Notes: a model not told the origin generated them from the letters alone. 6,806 nucleotides of DNA from Desulfobacterales bacterium (GCA_016735355.1 JAERRQ010000357.1:1-6806), one strand, 5' to 3'. Positions 1 through 6,752 are shown, counted from the first letter of the stretch. Translations and numbers: made by a program.

Positions 1-229
1 GAATTAGCAAGGCATCTATCTCATTAAGTCTGCCCAATGCAAAAACCAGTTTTAAAAAATTTTCCATGGACACTTTGCCGGTCTGCTCAAACCGCTTTAA
101 TGAAGATTCCGTCACTCCTGAACGTTTGGCAAGAGTTGAACGCTTCCATTTTTTTAAAAGACGCAACTCCTTTAAACGGATAGAAAGATTTTTTGAAGTT
201 TCTTCCGGCGTTGTTAAAGTAAAGTCCAT
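1..229 (-). CDS. XRE-family HTH regulator, HipB-like (3' end beyond window)
   Basis: The 76 codons present begin MDFTLTTPEETSKNLSIRLK and read open to the left edge, so the C-terminus is missing. Residues about 19-66 form a Cro/C1-type helix-turn-helix: a leading helix (IRLKELRLLKK), then STLAKRSGVTESSLKRFEQ, where the second and third helices would contact DNA, then the conserved helix FLKLVFALGRLNEIDALL. The motif order (RSGV, LKRFE-TGK, FALGRL) is the form commonly found in HipB-like antitoxins and regulators encoded just upstream of a HipA-type kinase. Such a partner would lie to the left and cannot be seen. The ATG at 229 is the only in-frame start near the helices and has AGGA a few bases upstream. 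The gene reads in the same direction as the SNF2 gene and starts 179 bp after it, but has its own promoter. Probably an autoregulating repressor; the HipA link is inference. Confidence 0.85.
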   Translation of the reverse strand, partial: MDFTLTTPEETSKNLSIRLKELRLLKKWKRSTLAKRSGVTESSLKRFEQTGKVSMENFLKLVFALGRLNEIDALLI

Positions 230-235
230 AACATC

Positions 236-300
236 CTATTGATAAAATATTGTCATTAAATATAAATAATATTATATTAAAGCTAACATTTTATCAATAG
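236..300. repeat. Exact 13-bp inverted repeat, probable operator pair
   Basis: CTATTGATAAAAT at 236-248 is repeated as its exact reverse complement at 288-300, with 39 bp between the arms and 52 bp from arm to arm (about five helical turns). One arm contains the -35 box of the HipB-like gene; the other ends next to its ribosome-binding site. The placement suggests two operators for that gene's own product, perhaps joined by looping or by co-operative binding. The arms do not resemble the E. coli HipB site (TATCC-N8-GGATA). Confidence 0.5.
269..297 (-). promoter_or_regulatory. Sigma-70-type promoter of the HipB-like gene
   Basis: On the minus strand a -35 box TTGATA (297-292) is followed after 17 bp by TAATAT (274-269). 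An overlapping TATAAT (276-271) would give a 15-bp spacer. Transcription would begin near 262, giving a leader of about 30 nt before the ATG at 229. The -35 box lies inside the outer arm of the 13-bp inverted repeat, so a repressor bound there would block RNA polymerase. Confidence 0.5.
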
Positions 301-320
301 TAGGTGTGTTTTAGGAATGG

Positions 321-345
321 AGTTGTCAACTAAGAACCTGAGGTT
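321..345. repeat. Two short palindromes between SNF2 gene and HTH promoter
   Basis: AGTTG-T-CAACT (321-331) and AACCT-G-AGGTT (335-345) are perfect odd palindromes lying almost side by side, just upstream of the HTH promoter. Each is short enough to occur by chance. They could be protein-binding sites or part of the repeat debris that continues into 350-382. Confidence 0.25.
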
Positions 346-349
346 AACA

Positions 350-382
350 GGTGGATTAAGGAGGGTAAGCGACGAACCCACC
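350..382. repeat. REP-like imperfect palindrome
   Basis: GGTGGATT (350-357) pairs with AACCCACC (375-382) with one mismatch around a 17-nt loop. It resembles, in decayed form, the widespread bacterial dispersed palindromes of the type GGTGGGTT...AACCCACC. It lies 27 bp beyond the SNF2 stop codon, the usual kind of place for such elements. Neither strand has a T-run after the stem, so it is not a clear intrinsic terminator, although it could slow 3' exonucleases on the SNF2 mRNA. Confidence 0.35.
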
Positions 383-408
383 AAAAGATTCTATAAATTT
401 TCCGGTTC

Positions 409-3400
409 CTAATTCTCTTTGATAAGGCGCAACAGTTCATTTGCCGACATTTTGCCGCTCATATCCGCGCCTCCAAGCAGGCTGTCGGCCAGATCACGTT
501 TTTTTTGATGTAAGGCAACGATTTTTTCTTCAATGGTATCTTTTACAACCAGGCGGTAGACTGTTACCGGTCTTTTTTGACCAATCCGGTGCGCGCGATC
601 CGAGGCTTGATCTTCAACTGCCGGATTCCACCATGGATCCATATGAATTACATAATCGGCGGCAGTCAGGTTTAATCCAAGACCGCCGGCTTTAAGGCTG
701 ATCAAAAAAATATCACTCTCCCCGGCCTGGAAAGCATCGACCCGTTTTTTACGTTCTTTTTGGGTAGTACTCCCGTCAAAATACTGGTAGGTAATTCCTT
801 TTTTCCTGACATGTTCCCGGATAATTTTTAAATGATCGACAAACTGGCTGAAGACTAAAGCCTTGTGCTTGTTCAGGATTAGTTCATCCAGTAGATTGCC
901 GAATACAGTGAGTTTTGAGGATGGAAGTGCAGTATCCGGCAAAACAAGGCTGGTGTTACAACATGCTCTGCGTAATTTCATGATCTCGGCAAAAATCTGA
1001 AGGTGCTTTTGTCCCGGGGGCATGTCCTTATTTTCCAGTTTTTCGATTGCATGGCGCCGTAAAGCTTCATACACGGCCATCTCTTCGACGCTTAATTCCA
1101 CGTTTAACAGGATATCTGTCCGCGGAGGCAGTTCTTCCAGAACCTGGTTTTTGGTGCGCCGCAGCATAAATGGCTGAATCAATTTTTTTAGTCGCCGCCG
1201 GGCGCTTCGATCCTGATACTTTTCAATCGGGACGACAAAGTTTTTGTTAAAATGTGACAAAGAACCCAAAAAGCCTGGGTTGATAAAACGAAACAGATTC
1301 CATAGCTCGCCAAGATGATTTTCAATCGGAGTGCCGGTTGTGATCAGCTTGAATTCGCCTTTCAAATTCATGGCCGCCTGGGAGCGTTTAGTCGTAAAGT
1401 TTTTAATGGCCTGGGCTTCGTCCAGAACAATGGTTTGAAAATTTATTTCGGAAATCATTTCCGCTATATTAGTCTGTTGCAATAAGCCATAGCTTATAAC
1501 CAGCAAATCAAAGGCTTTTAAGTTTTCAAGAATTTTTTCCCGGTTGCCGCTTACCAGGGACATAAAATTCAGTGTCGGCGCAAAGCGTTCGGCTTCAGTT
1601 TGCCAGTTCATGCAGACTGATACAGGCGCTACTATCAAAGTCGGGCCTTTGGCAGATTTTTCCAGGATTACAGAAAGCGCTTCGATGGTTTTGCCAAGAC
1701 CCATGTCATCAGCCAAACATGCGCCAACGCCCCAATGGGAAAGGCGGGCAAGCCATTTAAAGCCTTCTGCCTGGTAATCGCGCAGCTCAGCCTTGAAGGT
1801 TGAGGAAAGCTTCGGCTTCAACAGGCTGGCGGTAGTCATTCGTTTTAAATGCGCTTTCCATTCTTTATCTCCCCGAATGCTTCCAATATTTCCTGTTAAA
1901 TCATCCAGGGAAAGGGCTGCCAGAGGATGAAAACGTAAATCTTTGCCGGATTTATTTGAATAGGCTTTAATTTCGTCCAGACGCTTTCGGAACATTTCGG
2001 TCAGCGCCAGAAACTGGCCGTCTTTAAGCTGAACAAAACGGCCTTTGGATTTTTCTAAAAGTTTAAAAAGTTCCTGCACTGAAAGCACAAGGTCTTTATC
2101 AATTTTTAACTCGCCGGATACGGTAAACCATTCCTGCTGCTTTTTAATCCTGAGATGAAATTTGTTTATATCCGCCTGCTGCCTGATTTTATAACTTTGC
2201 CCTTCAGGCCATTCAACAATTGCCGACTTACCTAAAGCCTGAAGTTCCAGCAATGTTTCAAGGCAATCCTCCGGTTCCTCAATCTGCCATTCAGCTTCAC
2301 CTGCTTCTGATCCTGATTCCTCAATCGCAAGGAGCCCGGGGCAGGCTGAAACAGCTTGATCCGCCAGCTTTTTTTCTTTTTCAAGATTACGTTTTGCCTG
2401 GAACTGTTTATCTCCTATTTTGGAAATAACAGTTTCACCGCCCTCCCCCGGCCGGAAATAAGGACCATCCGTTGAAAATGGGCGTGTCAAAAGATTAAGT
2501 TTCAAGCCCTGTCCAAAAGGCAAAAGATGAAAATGGGGCTTTGGATCGGCAGACATTTTTTTTGCATCACTAATGCTGCCGTCTATCTCTGAATGAACGG
2601 TTATAATAGAAGAAATACTTTTAACCGCATCAAGAACCTGCTTTTTGGCTTCAGCAGGAATTTTTATTCCTCTATTGAGAATTCTGGCTATCTGTTTGAC
2701 ATATTCATTAATTTCAATTACTTTGAGCTTGGTAGGCGATTCCTTGATCAATTGAATTTCAGCTTCTGTATCTAAAGCGCCGTAAAAAGAAAGTTCGATT
2801 TTCCCTTTGGAAGGTTGGCTCACTATCAGTTCAGGTTCCCCTTTGACAATCTCCAGTTGAACTGTTGGTGCATCTTCCCAAAAAAGCAACGGGTGCCCTG
2901 CAAGAGCAAGAAGCGCCCTGGAACTAAAATCATATGACGTATTTGTATAACCCCGCCAGTTGGACTCATATTCTTCTTTAATACAGGAACAGATCTTGAT
3001 ATCCTGTGATGTTGCAAAATCAAAAGTTTCGATCTGGTTGTACAGGCGTTTCAGGGCAATCGGTCTCCCCTTGGTCCAAACGCCTTTAGCATTTCTGGTT
3101 TGCTCACGCGGTTTGATATCCCAGTGATTATACTTTTCAAAAAAATCAACGAACCAGACCATGCGAGAAGTTTTATTATTTTTTGTATTGCTTGAGGGTC
3201 CTTGTTGAATATTGGTCAAAGCCCTTAGAGCCTGCTCCCATTTTGCTTCAGGTTTAACAAGATCAATAATACTTTCAATCCCGGTTTTTTTACGAAACAG
3301 TGCTGCTTTTTCTTTGTAAAAGGTATCGCCCCTTAAAAGCCTTGACAGCAATTCGGCGGATTCAGCCGCCAGCCACTCATAACCATTTCTTTCAGATTTT

Positions 3401-4644
3401 TCGTGAAACTCCTTAAGGAACTCTTTTGCCTTGCCTGCTTTTTTTTTCTCTACCCAGTAAAGGGAAAGGACTTGTATAAAATTATCAAACGTAGCGATTA
3501 CGGAAGACGGTAGCTCCCTTGTCAGCATAAAATCATCAAAATAAGGATCACCTTCCCGCACTTGCAGCATAACGGATAAAAAACCGTAGCCGTCATGAAA
3601 ATAATTAAGATCATCATCTGCTGCAATACTGCAATAGCTTTTTGCAGCTTGCAAATTCGTATTTGCACCGCTTTTCATAAGAGCAAAAATAAAAAAAATA
3701 CCGGGAAGGGTGTTAAAATAAATCTTCCGTTTTCTTGTTGTTTTTTTTAAAAGCTTTAAAGCAGAATTATAATGAGAGATTGATTCTTCGTTTCTGCCGG
3801 AAAGAAAAGCTGCAAAACCTTTAAATGTTAAAGCCTCCAACCCCTCAAAATTTAAAAGGAGCTGTTCCGCCTCGGACACCCTTCCTTGAAGCATTAACTG
3901 TTCTGCAATAACAAGCGATACCGGATATTTAAGTCCGGCCCTTATTGATCCCAGGCAATCCTGTAATAACGGAAAAACATCCTTGTGGATCGGATCAAGC
4001 TTATATTCGGCATTTCCCAAAAAAATTTTGAGAACATCCACAAGCAACTCATCAGGCAAATTTTTTGCAAGCCAGTCGGTATCAAAAGAGTTTTTGAAAA
4101 TGATCAAATAAGGATGCGGCGTATAAGACAATGCATAGCCATGATGTTCAATACCGGCAGGGAGCAAAGTTTTGACATAATCAGTTTTTTTCTGATACAG
4201 GCCGATCCTGATTTCCCTGACTAGTTGCCCGTAATCTGCGAAATATGTTTCACCTATCCAGTTTTTTTTTTGCGGAATAACTTCCTGTACAACTTTTGCG
4301 ATCATGTCAAATTGGCCATCCTTAAGAAGCATTCTGCAAACAGGCTCTTTAAGGCTGTCTGTGCATTTTAAAGTTCCATTCGCCTCGATAACACCATCTG
4401 AAACCATTTGCCTGATAAAAGCATTCAAGGTTTTAATTACAAAATTTTTACCCCTGGAATCACGAGCATTAAGCTTGTTTAAACATTTTATTACAGTTGT
4501 TCTTGATGTTTCAGTGAACATTACAGAAAGAACATGAAGGATTACCTGGTGTTTGGGGGATAGCTCCGTATAAGATTTCATTAACGTTTCGTAGTTCTTC
4601 TTACCGGTAACTAACGATAATTGTGCGGTAGATTTTCTATTCAT
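409..4644 (-). CDS. SNF2-family DNA-dependent ATPase (DEAD/DEAH helicase superfamily 2)
   Basis: A 1411-residue protein with a complete Swi2/Snf2 ATPase at the C-terminus. Visible motifs: DYQAEGFKWL (956-965), Walker A DDMGLGKT (979-986, Lys985), Walker B DEAQ (1075-1078), GTPIEN (1104-1109), VFSQF (about 1264-1268), SLKAGGLGLNLT (from about 1316), DPWWNP (from 1336) and DQASDRAHRIGQ (1345-1356, with the arginine finger). All look intact, so it should hydrolyse ATP and translocate on double-stranded DNA, probably displacing or remodelling bound protein. Residues about 760-930 resemble the bacterial SNF2-associated region (WFTVSGELKID, RFVQLKDGQFLALT). Residues 1-490 match no family I can name: they look helical, with a TPR-like stretch at about 245-305. 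The length well exceeds RapA (968 residues). The start at 4644 directly follows an in-frame TAA and has only an A-rich leader, no Shine-Dalgarno; Met22 is an alternative. Cytoplasmic; target unknown. Confidence 0.95.
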   Translation of the reverse strand: MNRKSTAQLSLVTGKKNYETLMKSYTELSPKHQVILHVLSVMFTETSRTTVIKCLNKLNARDSRGKNFVIKTLNAFIRQMVSDGVIEANGTLKCTDSLKEPVCRMLLKDGQFDMIAKVVQEVIPQKKNWIGETYFADYGQLVREIRIGLYQKKTDYVKTLLPAGIEHHGYALSYTPHPYLIIFKNSFDTDWLAKNLPDELLVDVLKIFLGNAEYKLDPIHKDVFPLLQDCLGSIRAGLKYPVSLVIAEQLMLQGRVSEAEQLLLNFEGLEALTFKGFAAFLSGRNEESISHYNSALKLLKKTTRKRKIYFNTLPGIFFIFALMKSGANTNLQAAKSYCSIAADDDLNYFHDGYGFLSVMLQVREGDPYFDDFMLTRELPSSVIATFDNFIQVLSLYWVEKKKAGKAKEFLKEFHEKSERNGYEWLAAESAELLSRLLRGDTFYKEKAALFRKKTGIESIIDLVKPEAKWEQALRALTNIQQGPSSNTKNNKTSRMVWFVDFFEKYNHWDIKPREQTRNAKGVWTKGRPIALKRLYNQIETFDFATSQDIKICSCIKEEYESNWRGYTNTSYDFSSRALLALAGHPLLFWEDAPTVQLEIVKGEPELIVSQPSKGKIELSFYGALDTEAEIQLIKESPTKLKVIEINEYVKQIARILNRGIKIPAEAKKQVLDAVKSISSIITVHSEIDGSISDAKKMSADPKPHFHLLPFGQGLKLNLLTRPFSTDGPYFRPGEGGETVISKIGDKQFQAKRNLEKEKKLADQAVSACPGLLAIEESGSEAGEAEWQIEEPEDCLETLLELQALGKSAIVEWPEGQSYKIRQQADINKFHLRIKKQQEWFTVSGELKIDKDLVLSVQELFKLLEKSKGRFVQLKDGQFLALTEMFRKRLDEIKAYSNKSGKDLRFHPLAALSLDDLTGNIGSIRGDKEWKAHLKRMTTASLLKPKLSSTFKAELRDYQAEGFKWLARLSHWGVGACLADDMGLGKTIEALSVILEKSAKGPTLIVAPVSVCMNWQTEAERFAPTLNFMSLVSGNREKILENLKAFDLLVISYGLLQQTNIAEMISEINFQTIVLDEAQAIKNFTTKRSQAAMNLKGEFKLITTGTPIENHLGELWNLFRFINPGFLGSLSHFNKNFVVPIEKYQDRSARRRLKKLIQPFMLRRTKNQVLEELPPRTDILLNVELSVEEMAVYEALRRHAIEKLENKDMPPGQKHLQIFAEIMKLRRACCNTSLVLPDTALPSSKLTVFGNLLDELILNKHKALVFSQFVDHLKIIREHVRKKGITYQYFDGSTTQKERKKRVDAFQAGESDIFLISLKAGGLGLNLTAADYVIHMDPWWNPAVEDQASDRAHRIGQKRPVTVYRLVVKDTIEEKIVALHQKKRDLADSLLGGADMSGKMSANELLRLIKEN

Positions 4645-4665
4645 TTTTTATTTTAATCAATTTAT

Positions 4666-4686
4666 TCAGGTAGTTGAAGCAATCAT
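4666..4686 (-). other. Possible six-codon leader peptide before SNF2 gene
   Basis: Within the presumed SNF2 mRNA leader, ATG ATT GCT TCA ACT ACC TGA reads as MIAST T-stop. It is preceded by AGGAA (4699-4695) at an 8-nt spacing, a better ribosome-binding site than the SNF2 start itself has. The stop lies 21 nt before the SNF2 ATG, close enough for translational coupling. It may equally be chance, given how short it is. Confidence 0.2.
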
Positions 4687-4709
4687 TTATTATGTTCCTA
4701 TTCCCTGGT

Positions 4710-4738
4710 ATAATAATACAATCCACAATGATAGTCAA
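4710..4738 (-). promoter_or_regulatory. Sigma-70-type promoter of the SNF2 gene
   Basis: On the minus strand TTGACT (4738-4733, five of six to consensus) and TATTAT (4715-4710, five of six) are separated by the optimal 17 bp. Transcription would start near 4703, leaving a leader of about 60 nt. This is the best promoter match I see in the window. No obvious operator overlaps it. Confidence 0.55.
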
Positions 4739-4840
4739 AAACGAAATTTATTTCAATATATCGATTTTACCGTACAGCCGAAAATTTTTGTTTACGACCA
4801 GAGTGTAATATATTTTATTCAATATTAATATGTTCATAAC

Positions 4841-4933
4841 TTATACCGCACGCTGAATAACGAATTCACCAAAATATATCTTTGCTGGCGTGTTGCTGTT
4901 CAGCGATTGATGAGGCCGTTCAAAATGATAAAA
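4841..4933 (-). pseudogene. Relic of IS3/IS481-type transposase, C-terminal end only
   Basis: The minus strand reads FLFYHFERPHQSLN then SNTPAKIYFGEFVIQRAV and a TAA stop at 4843-4841. The pattern FYxxERPHQSLxxxTPAxxYF is the C-terminal hallmark of DDE integrase-core (rve) transposases of the IS3 and IS481 groups. Upstream of the FLFY residues the frame no longer looks like a transposase, and the catalytic DDE residues are gone, so only about 30 codons survive. The break near 4927-4933 coincides with the start of the second relic on the other strand. Clearly non-functional; the exact IS family is uncertain. Confidence 0.7.
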
Positions 4934-5022
4934 AAGAAACTTCATTAAAAACAAGCATAAGGTGCAAAAGGCTTAGAGCTGAATGGGATAATGATTATCT
5001 GTTAAAGGTAGTGGCAGGATAA
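4927..5022 (+). pseudogene. Relic of ISAs1-type transposase, C-terminal end only
   Basis: The plus strand reads KKETSLKTSIRC then KRLRAEWDNDYLLKVVAG and a TAA stop at 5020-5022. This resembles the C-terminal tail of ISAs1-family (H-repeat-associated) transposases, where a Lys/Thr-rich stretch, a KRxxAxWDxxYLxxVL pattern and the stop follow the DDE core. No start codon or catalytic core is present, so at most about 31 codons remain. It abuts the IS3/IS481-like relic tail to tail in sequence but on the opposite strand. The assignment rests on recalled family pattern and is less secure than that of the neighbour. Confidence 0.5.
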
Positions 5023-5032
5023 TTTACAAATT

Positions 5033-5048
5033 CCAAATGCGGTTACCC
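5033..5048 (+). mobile_element. Possible terminal inverted repeat of the ISAs1 relic
   Basis: CCAAATGCGGTTACCC lies 11 bp after the ISAs1-like stop codon. ISAs1-family elements commonly end shortly after the transposase stop in a sequence of the form ATGCGNTNRCCCTG, and this resembles it without the final CTG. A similar sequence (14 of 16 identical) lies at 6550-6565, beyond rmuC and in the same orientation. No matching left end is visible. Confidence 0.3.
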
Positions 5049-5059
5049 GAACAGAAAAC

Positions 5060-5087
5060 TTGGACTATATTGCTATTTTGGTATAGC
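5060..5087 (+). promoter_or_regulatory. Weak candidate promoter for rmuC
   Basis: TTGGAC (5060-5065) and TATAGC (5082-5087) are 16 bp apart, with transcription predicted near 5094 and a leader of about 50 nt. An alternative is TTGCTA (5070-5075) with TAAACT (5094-5099) at 18 bp. Both lie just after the presumed IS end, so the present rmuC promoter may have been created or moved by the insertion. Confidence 0.3.
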
Positions 5088-5143
5088 ATCACCTAAACTA
5101 TAAATTTTATTAATCAGCCTGTATAAACTCAAAAGATAAATTT

Positions 5144-6499
5144 ATGAACCATATGGAATGGATCTACCTGGTTTTACTGATTTTAATAGGAATAGTGCTT
5201 GGCTGTACAACTGCATGGCTTTTATCGAAAAAGCGTGAAAGCATTCTATATGGCAAAGCAAAAGCTGAAGCCGATCTTGAAAAAGCTGTTATCCAGGAAA
5301 GACTTTTATCCCGGGAGAATGAATTAGCGGGGCATAAAGAGCGGTTTGATAAGGCTGAACGATTCCTGGCCGAAAAAGAAGAAAAAAATTTACAACTGCA
5401 AACAAAAATTTCTCATCTTGAAACACTGCTTGAGCAGGAACGAAAGCAGTCGGAAGAAAAAATAGCCCTGCTGGTCGAGACAAAAAAACGCCAGATGATG
5501 GAATTCAGCTCTCTGGCAGACCGGATATTTGATGTAAAGGGTAAAGAAATCACCACTCGGAATCGAGTCGACTTGAATGATATCCTTCAACCGCTGCGGG
5601 AACAGATAGAGGGCTTTAGAAAAAAAGTTGAGGATGTTTATGATAAGGAATCGAGAGACAGGGTCTCATTATTTCATGAAATCACAAATCTGAGAGAACT
5701 TAATCAGCTCATAAGTAAAGAAGCTGTTAACCTGACCAGAGCATTAAAGGGAGACAGTAAAACCAGGGGGACCTGGGGCGAGGTTATTCTTGAAAGGACG
5801 CTGGAAGATTCGGGCCTTTGCAAAGGGAGGGAATATGATATTCAGGTCAGTCTGGAAAATAATGACGGCAAACGTTTTCAGCCGGATGTTATCGTCCGCC
5901 TGCCGGAAGGACGGGACGTAATTATCGATTCCAAAGTATCTCTGAACGCTTATGAAAGATATTATACTGCTGAAACCGATCAGGATCGGGATCGGGCCTT
6001 TAAGGAACATATTAATTCCATGAGTACGCATATCAAAAGCCTGAGTGCTAAAAATTATTCAGAGCTGAGAGGAGTGCGCTCTCTCGATTTTATCCTGATG
6101 TTTGTCCCGATTGAAGCAGCTTTTCTTTCCGCCCTGGAACAGGATCAGCGGATATTTAACAAGGCTTTTGAAAAAAATATTATCCTGGTCTGCCCATCCA
6201 CGCTGCTGGCCACCCTCAGAACTATTCAAAATCTCTGGCGCTATGAATATCAAAACCGAAATTCAGTTGAAATTGCAGACAAAGCCGGTGATCTGTATGA
6301 TAAATTTGCCGGTTTTGTCGAAGCCCTTGAAGATGTGGGAAAACATTTGGAAAGAGCTGTAAAATCGTACGATCATGCTCATGCCCGGCTTGCAAGCGGA
6401 AAGGGTAATCTCATAAAACGAACCGAAGCGCTGAAAGAACTTGGTATAAAAGCAAAAAAAAATTTGCCGAAAGATCTTGTTGAAAAGGCAGCCGAATAG
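5144..6499 (+). CDS. rmuC: DNA recombination protein RmuC
   Basis: A 451-residue protein of normal length for the RmuC family. Residues about 5-28 (WIYLVLLILIGIVLGCTTAWLL) form one hydrophobic segment that should anchor it in the inner membrane with the rest in the cytoplasm. Residues about 30-115 are a charged coiled coil, followed by the RmuC core: TRGTWGEVILERTLE (from 207), QPDVIVRLPEGRDVIIDSKV (246-265) and SLDFILMFVPIEAAF. Asp248 and Asp262-Ser-Lys264 fit a PD-(D/E)xK nuclease arrangement. E. coli rmuC was found through its effect on inversion at short inverted repeats; the biochemical activity is not well defined. The ATG at 5144 begins the anchor but has only a poor ribosome-binding site; Met4 is possible. 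It is divergent from the SNF2 gene, with no co-oriented neighbour in view. It is complete, and no key residue appears lost. Confidence 0.95.
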   Translation: MNHMEWIYLVLLILIGIVLGCTTAWLLSKKRESILYGKAKAEADLEKAVIQERLLSRENELAGHKERFDKAERFLAEKEEKNLQLQTKISHLETLLEQERKQSEEKIALLVETKKRQMMEFSSLADRIFDVKGKEITTRNRVDLNDILQPLREQIEGFRKKVEDVYDKESRDRVSLFHEITNLRELNQLISKEAVNLTRALKGDSKTRGTWGEVILERTLEDSGLCKGREYDIQVSLENNDGKRFQPDVIVRLPEGRDVIIDSKVSLNAYERYYTAETDQDRDRAFKEHINSMSTHIKSLSAKNYSELRGVRSLDFILMFVPIEAAFLSALEQDQRIFNKAFEKNIILVCPSTLLATLRTIQNLWRYEYQNRNSVEIADKAGDLYDKFAGFVEALEDVGKHLERAVKSYDHAHARLASGKGNLIKRTEALKELGIKAKKNLPKDLVEKAAE

Positions 6500-6527
6500 T
6501 CGAAAGGCCATAAATTGTAACACTTCC

Positions 6528-6551
6528 GGATTCCCTCTTTCGCAAGAATCC
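6528..6551. repeat. Degenerate dispersed palindrome after rmuC
   Basis: GGATTC (6528-6533) and GAATCC (6546-6551) form a 6-bp stem around CCTCTTTCGCAA. The whole looks like a decayed copy of the common dispersed repeat GGATTCCCGCTTTCGCGGGAATCC, in which the inner GC pairs have been lost. It starts 29 bp after the rmuC stop. Without those pairs it is a weak hairpin and has no T-run. Confidence 0.35.
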
Positions 6552-6580
6552 AGATGCAGTTACCCCCTGTTTATTGAAAT

Positions 6581-6605
6581 GTTGCATCTTGTGCAACGCT
6601 TTTTG
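6581..6605 (+). terminator. Candidate weak terminator of rmuC
   Basis: GTTGCA-TCTTG-TGCAAC (6581-6597) is a perfect 6-bp stem with a 5-nt loop, followed by GCTTTTTG. It lies about 80 bp after the rmuC stop. The stem is short and the T-run only five long, so termination may be partial. The same palindrome could instead be a protein-binding site. Confidence 0.35.
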
Positions 6606-6752
6606 ATAAACATAATTTCAATTTTAAAATAAATTTGTATTATTATACAACATCTTAATATATAAGCACATAATTATACAATAAATAAGGAACGTGGACG
6701 AAATAACTTCCACAAGTAGGCGCACAGATTTAGGTTAGGTTTGTTCGATCTA

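Larger units (their letters stand above)
4645..5143. other. Divergent intergenic region with IS debris
   Basis: These 499 bp separate the leftward SNF2 gene from the rightward rmuC. They hold the SNF2 promoter and leader (4645-4738), an AT-rich stretch without recognisable content (about 4740-4840), two transposase C-terminal relics facing each other (4841-5022), a possible IS end (5033-5048) and a weak rmuC promoter (5060-5087). No intact gene is present. Confidence 0.8.

Noticed and set aside
441..695. Plus-strand open frame of 84 codons
   Set aside because: Lies wholly inside the SNF2 helicase domain on the opposite strand; no recognisable motif and no ribosome-binding context. A shadow of the real gene, as are the other opposite-strand frames within 409-4644.
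4840..5022. A continuous plus-strand frame without a stop running through both transposase relics
   Set aside because: It has no good start, and its first half is antisense to the clear ERPHQSL transposase tail. Only the second half resembles a protein family.
5744..6031. Minus-strand open frame of 95 codons
   Set aside because: Antisense to the most conserved part of rmuC, with no family resemblance. The conserved RmuC core on the plus strand explains the openness.
6581..6597. TTGCA-N5-TGCAA palindrome as an enhancer site for a sigma-54 promoter
   Set aside because: No convincing -24/-12 (GG-N10-GC) element follows downstream; a weak terminator after rmuC is the simpler reading.
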